Assembly: GCA_964251675.1 (NCBI GenBank)
Contig: CAXUKS010000009.1
Location: forward strand, 65,239 to 129,238
DNA from: JANXMY01 sp964251675
GTDB lineage: Bacteria > Armatimonadota > Armatimonadia > Armatimonadales > Capsulimonadaceae
Direction: 5' to 3'
Length of the DNA stretch: 64,000 nt
Part shown: positions 1 to 8,401 of the stretch, piece after piece
How the letters are laid out: every line of letters starts with the position of its first letter
Numbering within the stretch: position 1 is the first letter of the stretch
The notes under the pieces: model-generated
Database searches by the model: none
What the model saw: the letters and a program-made list of their open reading frames with translations, nothing else
Told to the model about the DNA's origin: nothing
Position numbers and translations under genes: made by a program

Positions 1-300
1 TTTGCCCCAAAAGAGTGTCGTGCGCGGCACGGGCCGATGCACCAGATAAGCCCACTGGTCGCGCCGCAGCTCCGGCATGACTTGCGCGAACCCCAGCGCG
101 GCCCCCAGCAGCGGGCAGCCGAACAAAAACACCGGCGCAATGCCGTTCCACAGCCCCCCCGCCGGGTCCGATGACGTAGTTAGATTGGCGGCATAGAGCT
201 GATAGCCCAGCGCCAGCGCCAGCACAATCAGAGCCAGCACGGCCCAGCGGGCGTTTTCGCGCCATTCCTTCCAGATCATTGGCCTCAAAGGTGTTTTCAT
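1..300 (-). CDS. ABC-2 type transporter permease, N-terminal part
   Basis: The first 100 codons of a membrane protein that leaves the window on the left. The ATG at 300 overlaps the stop of the ATPase gene (ATGA), so the two are translationally coupled. It reads MKTPLRPMIWKEWREN, then a hydrophobic segment (residues about 17-31), a short loop and a second hydrophobic segment (about 47-65), followed by a polar stretch with VHRPVPR. The 'WKEWREN...W' start and the place after an ATPase gene are typical of ABC-2 export permeases. I infer that it forms the membrane channel for the neighbouring ATPase. The substrate is unknown. Confidence 0.8.
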   Translation of the reverse strand, partial: MKTPLRPMIWKEWRENARWAVLALIVLALALGYQLYAANLTTSSDPAGGLWNGIAPVFLFGCPLLGAALGFAQVMPELRRDQWAYLVHRPVPRTTLFWGK

Positions 301-1244
301 CGCACTGCCTCCGCTTTGCCCGCTTCTTCGCCCAGGTCTTCCAAAAAGCCCCTCGTCTCGCCCCGGTCGCTCAGATACGACACAAACGCATCTTCCAGCC
401 CCAGCGGCACGGGGTCTACGCGCAAAGCCCCCAGCGACGCCAGACGGCGTTCGGTGTCGTCCGCCGTCACCAGTGTCAGGGTCAGCTCCCGGCCCGCACG
501 GAACGTCTGCAGCAGCCCCGGCCAGGACGGCAGGGTGGGGGCGGGGCCGGGAAACGTCAGCACATACTGCCGGACGCGGGCGCGGAAGGTTTCCAGGGAG
601 CAGTCCGCCCGCAGCAGGGAGCCGTCCAGCACGGCAATCCAGTCGGCGACACGCTCCACATCGGACAGCAGGTGCGAGGAGAAAAAGACGGTCTGGTCGG
701 CATTGCGGGTCAGATACACCAGCGACTGCAGCAGGCCCCGCCGGGCGACCGGGTCCAGGCCCAGCGCCGGGTCATCCAGAATCAAAAGCTCCGGCTGCGG
801 GGCCAGAGTCAGCGCGAGGCACAGGCCCGCCCGCTCGCCGCGTGACAAATCCCCGGCTCTGGCGCTTGCTTTCAGGCCAAAATGCGACAGCACAGACTTA
901 AAAATGCGCTCGTTCCAGCGCGGGAAGAAGGCCGACTGGAACCGCCCGCACTCGGCCACACTCATCCAGCCGTAGACATGATGCCCCTCGGCCAGATAGC
1001 CGATCCGGGCGCGAACCTCCGGCGGCAGGGCGCGGCAGTCGTAGCCCAGCACACGGGCCGTGCCGCGTGTCGGGTCCACCAGCCCCAGCAGCATCCGAAT
1101 AGTCGTGCTTTTCCCGGCCCCGTTGCGGCCCAGAAATCCGAACACCGAGCCGCGTGGCACTCTCAAATCCAGAGCGTCCACCACGCACCGCCGCCCATAA
1201 AAGCGCGTCAGCCCCTGCGTCTCAATCACTATCTCACTTGCCAT
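297..1244 (-). CDS. ABC transporter ATP-binding protein
   Basis: The nucleotide-binding subunit of an ABC exporter, about 315 residues. Walker A is GRNGAGKST, the signature is LSRGERAGL, and Walker B is LLILDDPALGLDP, with Asp where most family members have the catalytic Glu. The start at 1244 (MASEIVIETQG) is chosen because AGGAGG lies 8 nt upstream; a longer reading from 1295 lacks such a site. It overlaps the GntR gene by 11 bp and the permease gene by 4 bp, giving a GntR-ATPase-permease operon like ytrA-ytrB systems. About 80 residues after the ATPase core form a family-specific extension. Export is inferred from family and context. Confidence 0.92.
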   Translation of the reverse strand: MASEIVIETQGLTRFYGRRCVVDALDLRVPRGSVFGFLGRNGAGKSTTIRMLLGLVDPTRGTARVLGYDCRALPPEVRARIGYLAEGHHVYGWMSVAECGRFQSAFFPRWNERIFKSVLSHFGLKASARAGDLSRGERAGLCLALTLAPQPELLILDDPALGLDPVARRGLLQSLVYLTRNADQTVFFSSHLLSDVERVADWIAVLDGSLLRADCSLETFRARVRQYVLTFPGPAPTLPSWPGLLQTFRAGRELTLTLVTADDTERRLASLGALRVDPVPLGLEDAFVSYLSDRGETRGFLEDLGEEAGKAEAVR

Positions 1245-1653
1245 GCCCTGCCTCCTCTGGATGCGCTTTTGCCGAAAGAACTGCCAGCTTGTCACTTAAG
1301 CGGCGCACAATTTCCTCGCGTTCATAGTCTAAAAACAGCACCGCCCGGACGGCTTCCTCCAAAGCAGCTTCCAGTTGCCGCTCCCGCTCGTCGCCCGACA
1401 GCCTCTGACGGCGCGGGGCCACGGTCAGCCCTTTGCCCGGCTGCGTCTCGGCGTGGCCTTCGCGCACGAGGTCCGCATAGGCCCGCGCCACCGTGTTCGG
1501 GTTGACCACCAGCCGCTCGGCCACAGCCCGGACGCTCGGCAGCAGGTCCCCCGGCGACAGGTCGCCGCGCAGGACTGCCAGACCAATCTGATCGACAATC
1601 TGCCGGTAAATCGGCACGCTGCTTCCAGGGGTAATTTGGAGTTCTAAAGGCAT
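1234..1653 (-). CDS. GntR family transcriptional regulator (YtrA-like)
   Basis: A 139-residue DNA-binding protein with an N-terminal winged helix (PIYRQIVDQI, SPGDLLPSVRAVAERLVVNPNTVARAYADL) and only a short C-terminal helix region. This matches the YtrA subfamily, which lacks a large ligand-binding domain. It is the first gene of an operon with an ABC ATPase and permease and probably represses it. A perfect inverted repeat begins 9 bp upstream of its start and overlaps the -10 box, which is the expected place for an autoregulatory operator. There is no clear Shine-Dalgarno sequence before the ATG at 1653. Confidence 0.9.
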   Translation of the reverse strand: MPLELQITPGSSVPIYRQIVDQIGLAVLRGDLSPGDLLPSVRAVAERLVVNPNTVARAYADLVREGHAETQPGKGLTVAPRRQRLSGDERERQLEAALEEAVRAVLFLDYEREEIVRRLSDKLAVLSAKAHPEEAGHGK

Positions 1654-1661
1654 AGATTTTT

Positions 1662-1686
1662 ACTGTACTAGTTAAGTTAGTACAGT
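1662..1686. promoter_or_regulatory. Putative GntR operator (inverted repeat)
   Basis: ACTGTACTA, a 7-bp spacer, then TAGTACAGT: a perfect 9-bp inverted repeat. It overlaps the last three bases of the -10 hexamer of the GntR-ABC operon and covers the expected transcription start, so binding there would block transcription. Direct sequence observation; assigning it to the adjacent GntR protein is inference from position. Confidence 0.7.
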
Positions 1687-1712
1687 TTAACACAGGTTTT
1701 GCACGCTGTCAA
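1684..1712 (-). promoter_or_regulatory. Sigma-70 type promoter of the GntR-ABC operon
   Basis: On the minus strand, TTGACA (1707-1712), a 17-bp spacer and TAAACT (1684-1689). Consensus -35, optimal spacing and a good -10. The operator-like palindrome begins inside the -10. Confidence 0.7.
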
Positions 1713-1775
1713 GGGGCGGAAAGCTAAAGGCGCGGTATAATATGCCTATTCTGCCCGCCGGAAAGGCCCCCGTCC

Positions 1776-2876
1776 ATGCCAGACCCCACTCAGACACGCC
1801 TCGAAAATCTGCGCCGCGCCCTCGCCGCCCTGCCGGAGCCGCCTGATGCGCTGCTCCTCACGGATATTCCCAACCTGGGCTATGTCACGGGTTTCACCGG
1901 TTCCACGGCGCAGGCGGTGGTGACGCCTACCGAGGCGGTACTGATCACCGACTCGCGCTACACCCTGCGGGCGCAGGCGGAGTGCAAAACGTTCAAGATT
2001 GTCGAAACCCCGCAGGGCAGCGGCGGCTACGGGGAAGCGTTGCAGAATGTTCTCAAAGAGATGCCCGGCGTCAAGCGACTCGGCTTTGAAGCGGGAAATG
2101 TCACCGTGGCCGCGTGGGAAAAGCTCAAGGCGCTGCTGCCCGAAGTGATATGGGTGGGGACGACGGAGCTGGTGGAGACCCTGCGGCTGGTCAAAGATGC
2201 GGGCGAGATTGCGGCCATCAAAAACGCGATCAGCGTCGCTGAAGAGGCGTTCCTGTCGGTTAAGCACCTGCTGAAACCCGGCACGCGGGAACAGGATTTT
2301 GCCCTGGAGTTGGAGTTTGCCATGCGGCGCGGCGGGGCCTCCGGCACGGCGTTTGACACCATCGTGGCGTCGGGCGGCATGGGCGCACACCCGCATCATC
2401 AGGCCGGCCCGCGCCCGCTGGCTGCGGGCGACTTTGTGACGATTGACTGGGGCGCGACGGTGGGCGGCTACAATTCGGACATCACGCGCACTTATGCCAT
2501 TGGGGCCGCGACCGACCGGCAGCGGGACGTCTACGCCGTGGTGCTGGAAGCCCAGCAGCGGGCCATCGCCGCCATCCGTCCGGGCCGCACGGGCCAGGAG
2601 ATTGATGCCGTCGCCCGCGACTACATCACCGCGCATGGCTTCGGCGACGCCTTCGGGCATTCCCTGGGGCATTCCCTGGGGCGCGATGTTCATGACGGGC
2701 CAGGCTTTTCCGTCCGCTCCGAGGCGCTGGTGCTGACGCCGGGCATGGTGATGACGGTGGAGCCGGGGGTGTACCTGGAAAGCTGGGGGGGCCTGCGCGT
2801 AGAGGAAGACATTCTCGTCACCGAAACCGGCTGCGAGGTCCTGACGCACCTGCCGAACGGGCTGGAAGTGCTGTAA
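1776..2876 (+). CDS. Xaa-Pro aminopeptidase-like protein (M24 family)
   Basis: A 366-residue cytoplasmic metallopeptidase with the creatinase-type N-terminal domain (residues 1-130) and a pita-bread catalytic domain. The five metal ligands are all present: D224 (TIDWG), D235 (NSDITR), H299 in GHSLGHSLG, E329 (VEPGVY) and E343 (RVEED). Such enzymes cut an N-terminal residue that precedes proline. A TATAAT hexamer at 1736-1741 lies about 35 nt before the start, and GGAAAGG is a weak ribosome site. It is transcribed away from the GntR operon and converges with the restriction gene that ends at 2891. Confidence 0.92.
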   Translation: MPDPTQTRLENLRRALAALPEPPDALLLTDIPNLGYVTGFTGSTAQAVVTPTEAVLITDSRYTLRAQAECKTFKIVETPQGSGGYGEALQNVLKEMPGVKRLGFEAGNVTVAAWEKLKALLPEVIWVGTTELVETLRLVKDAGEIAAIKNAISVAEEAFLSVKHLLKPGTREQDFALELEFAMRRGGASGTAFDTIVASGGMGAHPHHQAGPRPLAAGDFVTIDWGATVGGYNSDITRTYAIGAATDRQRDVYAVVLEAQQRAIAAIRPGRTGQEIDAVARDYITAHGFGDAFGHSLGHSLGRDVHDGPGFSVRSEALVLTPGMVMTVEPGVYLESWGGLRVEEDILVTETGCEVLTHLPNGLEVL

Positions 2877-2890
2877 AAAAGCGCGGCAAG

Positions 2891-5272
2891 CTAATGGGTT
2901 GAAAGCCTCAGCCCATTAGCAAGATCGTTTTTGCCCAGCAAATGGAAGAGACAATTCCCACTACTCCTTGCGGCCCACAAATCCCCTATTTTCTGTTTTT
3001 CTTTCGTATCATCATTTGTTATTAAATGTTCTCCTTTGTATTCAAGAGCTAGAATCCGGCCATCGTTTAACAAAGCCATGAAGTCAGGATAAAACTTGTC
3101 AGAGGGTGTCTGAAGCCAGAATGATGACTCTGGACGGCGTTCTAAGTTACGCACCCAATACTTGATATCTGGATGCTTTTCTAAGACACGAGCACATTCA
3201 ACTTCTTCATGGTTCATTTCTCCGACAACAGGATAATAATGCTTCTGAAATTGGTACGCTCCTTCATACAAAGCATTGGCGGGATACTGATCAGGGACAT
3301 AGGTAAAGACACACGCGGCACTGGCCTGTAGCTCTTGGGGTGGGGCATCGAATAAAAGTTGCTGGCTCGCTTTGCTGACGGCTTCTTTACGATAGTTGTT
3401 GATTTTTTTTGCCGCAGCGTCCAAGAGGCGCAAGCGTTCCCGTGAAAGCTGTTCCAAAGTCAGACCGCGCTCAGTCAAAAGATTGTTCACAAGCCCAGTG
3501 AGGAACAGGGATGCCTGGCTTTGTGTAATATCGGGGTGTGGAATATGTCGGTCGAGCCAGACAGCTAGTTCCGCTGGTGTCGCAATATCGTTGGCCGTCA
3601 GCAGGGCAAGCTGTCTTTGCAAGTCGCTGACAAAGACAGTGTCATTGTGCTGGGCGCTTACACTGCCTGCTTTATTGACATCCACAATGTACTCTTCGGC
3701 ATTTATTTTTGAGGCGAACTCTGTTTCGGTCAGACGGGCAGCATAATCCGTCAGTTTCCACCCTGAATACAAAAACGTCGTTTCGTCTACCGGCTCCCAA
3801 TCCCCATCAAAACATAAAGCCAGTTGAGGAACGCTAAATGTTTCGCCCCTTTGCGACGGACTCGATTCGGGCTTGTCAGCATGAAACAAGCCACCTAAAT
3901 CCAGTTCGCCTTGTTCAATTTCTTTTGCCGCTTCATATCGGGTGAAGCCGTTTCGTGTCAGTGCTGTACCGACTGCCTCAGCGACATCTCGGAAGTTCTT
4001 GGACGTGACATAAGCATAGGCACTGTTCAAATCATCGTTCACTCTGCGCTCGGCGTTTGGCATTCGTAGGACGCGCCCTAAAATTTGTTCAATGGGTGTT
4101 TTTGCGTTCATCTCCCGCACAGAACAGAGAATATAGGCAAAAGAGCAGTCCCATCCTTCCCGTAGTTTATCTACAGTGATAATATACCGAACAGGACAAT
4201 TCGGAGAGAACAAATCTTTGCCCTCTAACTCGTGGATTGAACCCGTTTCAATAGCAATCTGTTCGTTGGGTACGCCACTAACCAACAGGCGATCTTTGAC
4301 GGCCTCTATTGTCAAAGGCTGATTCTTCGGCTGGGCTTGCAGCAACACTATAGGGCGCAGATAACGTCCTCCTTGCTCCTGCTCTTTCCATGCAATAGCT
4401 TCAAGCTCCTGTTGCCTAGCAACAGCGGCGGCAACGGCTTCGGTCCAATCACCGGAAAGCTGCAAGCGAATCGGCAGTTTGACCATCGCTTCCGCTTTCA
4501 GTTCGGCGGCAGAAACCTGGTACAGTACATTGCTGGGACTATCGCCGGTGTGTGGCGTGGCTGTGAATTCCAAGATACAAGACGGGCTGAATCGCGCCAG
4601 TGTCTCAAACGACAATTCGGTGCGTAAATGATGCGCCTCATCCACAATAACCACAGGCCGACGCATTTTCAAAACGTTCGCCAGGGAGTACAATGGCCTG
4701 TTCATGCCATCTACTCTATCCAAATCCGTCAGCACTTCAGCAGGCAGCCCGCTGAAGTGCGACATGAGCGCCCCGGACTCTTCGTATACTTTTCGCCCTT
4801 CCGTATTCTCCACGCGGAGTGCGGCCATTGTAGAGACAACAATGACTGTCTCGCCTTCCAAAGTGGACCGAGAGACGGCCAATGCTTCGGCCAAGTCTAG
4901 TGCCGCTACCTTGCCTTCCAGTGTTGCATCCAGCACCTGCCGGTAGGGATGCTGACGGTCCCGCAAGGCCTTCAAGGTTTGGTCTTTGATGGTGTTGGTT
5001 GGTACGAGCCATAGCACGACGCCCCGTTCCTGCTGTAAGAAATCTCGTAGAGCCACAGATACCGAATGGCAGGCCAAAACCGTCTTGCCGCCGCCCGTAG
5101 GGACGCGCAGACAAACGTAAGGCAGTCCAGGTAGTTGCGGCACGGACCTATAAGGCCGTTTAGTTTGTTTGTAAAAGGCCATATCTGCACCTATATTATG
5201 TGCCAATACCAAATACTCTGACATTGCTGCTAAGGTGCGTTGCTGGTACTCTTTGTAGCCGTATAAAATCAA
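2891..5272 (-). CDS. Type III restriction enzyme, Res subunit (helicase-nuclease)
   Basis: A 793-residue superfamily 2 ATPase with a C-terminal nuclease. Visible motifs are PTGGGKT (Walker A, N-terminal part), VDEAHH (motif II), FTATPH (motif III) and a late helicase motif QILGRVLRMP. Near the end, P729-D730 followed by E744-x-K746 in LALEYKG forms the PD-(D/E)xK endonuclease site typical of Res. The start overlaps the Mod stop by 4 bp (ATGA), so the two subunits are coupled. Together with Mod it would cut foreign DNA lacking the right adenine methylation. The local base composition is more AT-rich than the flanking genes, which suggests acquisition. Confidence 0.9.
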   Translation of the reverse strand: MILYGYKEYQQRTLAAMSEYLVLAHNIGADMAFYKQTKRPYRSVPQLPGLPYVCLRVPTGGGKTVLACHSVSVALRDFLQQERGVVLWLVPTNTIKDQTLKALRDRQHPYRQVLDATLEGKVAALDLAEALAVSRSTLEGETVIVVSTMAALRVENTEGRKVYEESGALMSHFSGLPAEVLTDLDRVDGMNRPLYSLANVLKMRRPVVIVDEAHHLRTELSFETLARFSPSCILEFTATPHTGDSPSNVLYQVSAAELKAEAMVKLPIRLQLSGDWTEAVAAAVARQQELEAIAWKEQEQGGRYLRPIVLLQAQPKNQPLTIEAVKDRLLVSGVPNEQIAIETGSIHELEGKDLFSPNCPVRYIITVDKLREGWDCSFAYILCSVREMNAKTPIEQILGRVLRMPNAERRVNDDLNSAYAYVTSKNFRDVAEAVGTALTRNGFTRYEAAKEIEQGELDLGGLFHADKPESSPSQRGETFSVPQLALCFDGDWEPVDETTFLYSGWKLTDYAARLTETEFASKINAEEYIVDVNKAGSVSAQHNDTVFVSDLQRQLALLTANDIATPAELAVWLDRHIPHPDITQSQASLFLTGLVNNLLTERGLTLEQLSRERLRLLDAAAKKINNYRKEAVSKASQQLLFDAPPQELQASAACVFTYVPDQYPANALYEGAYQFQKHYYPVVGEMNHEEVECARVLEKHPDIKYWVRNLERRPESSFWLQTPSDKFYPDFMALLNDGRILALEYKGEHLITNDDTKEKQKIGDLWAARSSGNCLFHLLGKNDLANGLRLSTH

Positions 5273-6843
5273 CTAATCTGAACCTTGTATGGAACCTGCT
5301 TAAAAACAACACCTGCTGCTTTTAGATGTGCATTGCCAATATGGCAACAATCCGCGTAAACAACTTTGGGTCCATCATGTGGCGGCAATGTACGCAAGAC
5401 AGCATTGGTTAGTACACTTTCCGTTCCGTGACCTGTCCACAACAGATAATAAGCGATCCCATTCATCCGGCCAATTAATGGCCCTTTACCTAGACACTCT
5501 GGTGAAGATGATTGATGCTGACTAAAATAAATGTGGTTTGCCAAATCGCTGTATGTGACATTTTCGCCAATTCGACCGAACGCGTCAAATAATGGTTCTC
5601 CGAGTGTAGCGTAACGAAAACCGCCCCCCAGTCCAGGTATATCTCTGTATCCACAGATAACACGCCGCAGGCGCTCAATGGTTATATTCTGAGCTATGTA
5701 TGGGTCTATCTCTATCAAAATGGAACGCCGAGTACCATTATCTTCTTTATTCATCTGCATGACCGCATGACCAGTCGTGCCGGAACCAGCGAAGGAGTCC
5801 AAAACAAGAGAGTCACCATCAGTAGCAATCTGAAGAATACGCTTGATAAGCCGCGTTGGCTTAGGCGTAGCGAACCCCCCTTCTGGAAATAACGATAAAA
5901 ACTCGCTCATTGCTTCCTGAGTGTGCCCAACATCGTCGTAGGACCAAATTGAGCGGGGAACTATATTTCCTGCATCAGACAAAAACTTTTTGTATCTGGG
6001 GGCTTTTGCGGTGCCTTCAGCCCCCCAATACAATAAATTGTCCTTGCGGTGTTGTTCGTATACTTCTTTTGAATAAGCCCACACTGCTGTCTCTTTGGGC
6101 CATACTTCTTGTCCCGTCAAAGGATGAATAAGTGAATAATATAAGTTCGGGCGTTCATTCTTTGATTTGTTACAAGTATAGGCTACCGAATTCCAATCGC
6201 CTCGAGGATCACCATCGGGGTTTCGATAATAGCCTCTTTGCTTTTCATTCCTAGCAAGGCGATGCGGACGCCAAACACTTTTGCGTTTGGCGTATATTAA
6301 TACATGCTCATGGTCTCCACTAAACCATTTTGCATCATTCGCAGGGGAAACTTTTTTCTGCCAAGTGACGCACTCAACAAAGTTACTCTCAGAAAAAATG
6401 TCATCCATGATAGCCCTGAGATGAGATAGTTCATTGTCATCTATACTGATGAAAATAGCCCCATCTTCGCGCAGGAACTGATGTAATAATTTTAGACGGG
6501 GATACATCATGCACAGCCACTTGTCGTGACGAGACAAATCTCCTGCCTCATCACCAACAACCTGACCCAACCAGCGGCGTATCTCCGGCGAGTTCACGTT
6601 ATCGTTGTATATCCAGTTCTCATTTCCCGTGTTGTAAGGCGGGTCAATATAGATACATTTGACTTGTCCTGCATAATAAGGCAACAACGCTCTCAGTGAC
6701 TCAAGATTGTCGCCCTGAACCAATAAGTTGCCTGTATCCAGGGAGCCAGCCGACAGAGCAGGGTTGTCGTTGAGCAAGCGGTAAGGAACGTCCTGATGAT
6801 GGTTGACGACAGCAGATTTGCCGATCCAATCTAGTGTTGGCAT
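5269..6843 (-). CDS. Type III DNA adenine methyltransferase, Mod subunit
   Basis: A 524-residue N6-adenine methyltransferase of the beta class: DPPYNTG (residues 67-73) comes before the SAM-binding FAGSGTTGH (351-359), with PKPTRLIKRIL just ahead of it. The region between them (about 160-300) would be the target recognition domain, and residues after 400 are specific to this protein. It is slightly short compared with the usual 600-700 residues of Mod. It is the first gene of a Mod-Res operon, overlapping Res by 4 bp. AT-rich compared with the chromosome around it. The recognition sequence cannot be read from the protein. Confidence 0.92.
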   Translation of the reverse strand: MPTLDWIGKSAVVNHHQDVPYRLLNDNPALSAGSLDTGNLLVQGDNLESLRALLPYYAGQVKCIYIDPPYNTGNENWIYNDNVNSPEIRRWLGQVVGDEAGDLSRHDKWLCMMYPRLKLLHQFLREDGAIFISIDDNELSHLRAIMDDIFSESNFVECVTWQKKVSPANDAKWFSGDHEHVLIYAKRKSVWRPHRLARNEKQRGYYRNPDGDPRGDWNSVAYTCNKSKNERPNLYYSLIHPLTGQEVWPKETAVWAYSKEVYEQHRKDNLLYWGAEGTAKAPRYKKFLSDAGNIVPRSIWSYDDVGHTQEAMSEFLSLFPEGGFATPKPTRLIKRILQIATDGDSLVLDSFAGSGTTGHAVMQMNKEDNGTRRSILIEIDPYIAQNITIERLRRVICGYRDIPGLGGGFRYATLGEPLFDAFGRIGENVTYSDLANHIYFSQHQSSSPECLGKGPLIGRMNGIAYYLLWTGHGTESVLTNAVLRTLPPHDGPKVVYADCCHIGNAHLKAAGVVFKQVPYKVQIS

Positions 6844-6929
6844 GGAAATATAATTTCTTCAAGTGAGCAACAGAGGCGAGTCAGATTTTGCCTATCATAG
6901 CCTTACGATTTCAATGGGGAAAAGGACGC

Positions 6930-7724
6930 CTAACGTGCCGCCTGTTTGTTCAGCACCACCTCGCAGGGAGCGCGTTCCAGCACGGTGCGCGAGACTCGGG
7001 ACATGAACGTGTCCGAGGGGTCATCAGAGGGCAGGTACATCAGCACGATCAGCGAGGCGTTCAGCACTTCGGCTTGATTGACGATCTCTTCCCCGGCATC
7101 ACGGGCGCGGGTCACGATCTGTTCAGCGGTGATTCCCTCGCCTCGTGCGGCGGCGGCGGCGGCGCTCAGAGTCCGCGCCGCCTCGGCTTCTTCTTCGGGC
7201 AGCGGGGCTGTCAGGGGCAGATGCCGGGGGACTTCCAGCACATAGGCCAGATGCAGGCGAGACTTCTGGCCCGGCTCGGCCTTGGCCAGACGCGAGGCCA
7301 GCGCCCCTACCGCCTCGGGCCGGTCCGTCCGAAGCAGCGGCACCAGCACAGCGCGAGGCTGCGTCCCCGCCGTCGCCCGCGCCCCGCCCGCCCCGCAGAG
7401 GCGCAGGGACGCACGGGCGTCGTCCAGCGTGTCCGCCACCGGCAGCCGCGAGCGCACCCCCGGCACGGCCCGCAGAACTTCTAAAATGTCCTGGGGCAGT
7501 GCGGAGACCACAATCCGGGCGCGGTACCGCTCGATATAGTCCATCGCATCCCGGAACGTCTTGGCCCCTTCGGGCGTGCAGCGGTTGATCCCCGCCGCAT
7601 CGATGATAATGCCCTGCGGGTGATGCCGCAGCAGCAGGTTCACCGCCGCCTGAATGGTCGGCCACAGGTTCTTGTCCAGCCCACCTTCGAGGTGCACCAC
7701 ATCTTCACGCGCTTCAATGATCAT
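6930..7724 (-). CDS. STAS domain - universal stress protein fusion
   Basis: 264 residues in two parts. Residues 1-108 resemble a STAS (anti-sigma antagonist) domain: VVHLEGGLDKNLW, a central GIIIDAAGINRCTPEGAKTF segment where the phosphorylatable Ser/Thr usually sits, then RIVVSALPQDILEVL. Residues about 125-264 resemble a UspA domain (AVLVPLLRTD, LIVLMYLPSDD, SRVSRTVLERAPCEVVLNK), although the GxxGxS nucleotide motif is only loosely kept. The gene lies 17 bp after a PP2C phosphatase gene, so the two probably form a partner-switching unit. The fusion is seen; the stress-response role is inferred. Confidence 0.75.
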   Translation of the reverse strand: MIIEAREDVVHLEGGLDKNLWPTIQAAVNLLLRHHPQGIIIDAAGINRCTPEGAKTFRDAMDYIERYRARIVVSALPQDILEVLRAVPGVRSRLPVADTLDDARASLRLCGAGGARATAGTQPRAVLVPLLRTDRPEAVGALASRLAKAEPGQKSRLHLAYVLEVPRHLPLTAPLPEEEAEAARTLSAAAAAARGEGITAEQIVTRARDAGEEIVNQAEVLNASLIVLMYLPSDDPSDTFMSRVSRTVLERAPCEVVLNKQAAR

Positions 7725-7741
7725 CGTTGATTTGTTCTATT

Positions 7742-8380
7742 CTATAGTTTCGCTTCGGACAGCAGCACCACGCTGAAATCGTCCTGCATTCGGCCCCCAT
7801 TGGAAGCCAGTGCCACCCGGCGCAGGGCATCAATCGCTTCGTGACCTTCATACCGGGCCGCAATCCGAGCCATCTGCTCCCAGCCTACTTCTTTCCAGAC
7901 ACCGTCTGAGACGATCAGCAGCTTCCAGCCGGGCTGGAGACGGGCCGAGAATGCCACGGGACGGGCCGCGCTTGACCCCACCGGCGGGTTCTTGCGCTGC
8001 TGCTCCGTCAGCTCGATGGCACTGCCGCCCGACAGCAGAAGCGCGGCACTGTCCCCGCAGGACGCCCCGCACACCTGCCCGGCAGAGATACACAGGCTGA
8101 CCAGCGAACAAAATCCTGCCGCGTCGTCCTCGCAGACCACTTCATCCGCCGCGCCTGTGACGGTATACCAGGGCGAAGCCTCAAAAAGAGCAGCGGCAGG
8201 AAAGGAAGACGCGGCCCGCAAACTTTCTTCAGCGGCCAACCGCGCCGCCTCCGCTCCCCCGGCTTGACCACCTTGCCCATCGGCCAGCGCACACAGCAGC
8301 ACGCTTGTATCGGCAGGATGCGGGCGCACAAGCGCGACATCTTGACGTGACCGTCGCCAGCTTCCGAATGAACTAGGCAA
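7742..8380 (-). CDS. PP2C-like Ser/Thr protein phosphatase
   Basis: A compact phosphatase of the PPM family, about 212 residues. Motifs seen are ALADGQGGQAGG (metal Asp plus Gly-rich loop), CGDSAALLL, LLIVSDGVWKEV and DDFSVVLL, which supplies the final metal ligands. No ATG fits the N-terminus: the reading starts at a TTG (8378-8380), and an in-frame stop lies at about 8402-8404. An ATG at 8396-8398 is in another frame. It precedes the STAS-Usp gene, and such phosphatases typically dephosphorylate STAS partners. I infer a two-gene signalling module. The start codon is uncertain. Confidence 0.8.
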   Translation of the reverse strand: MPSSFGSWRRSRQDVALVRPHPADTSVLLCALADGQGGQAGGAEAARLAAEESLRAASSFPAAALFEASPWYTVTGAADEVVCEDDAAGFCSLVSLCISAGQVCGASCGDSAALLLSGGSAIELTEQQRKNPPVGSSAARPVAFSARLQPGWKLLIVSDGVWKEVGWEQMARIAARYEGHEAIDALRRVALASNGGRMQDDFSVVLLSEAKL

Positions 8381-8401
8381 ACAATTTCGGCGCTCATTGT
8401 G

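Noticed and set aside
1746..2849. A 367-codon open frame on the minus strand
   Set aside because: Antisense of the M24 peptidase gene, whose five metal ligands are intact; the antisense product has no recognisable motifs.
5269..6843. Type I or Type II methylase rather than Type III Mod
   Set aside because: The beta-class motif order and the 4-bp overlap with a helicase having a C-terminal PD-(D/E)xK site fit Type III best; no specificity subunit is present.
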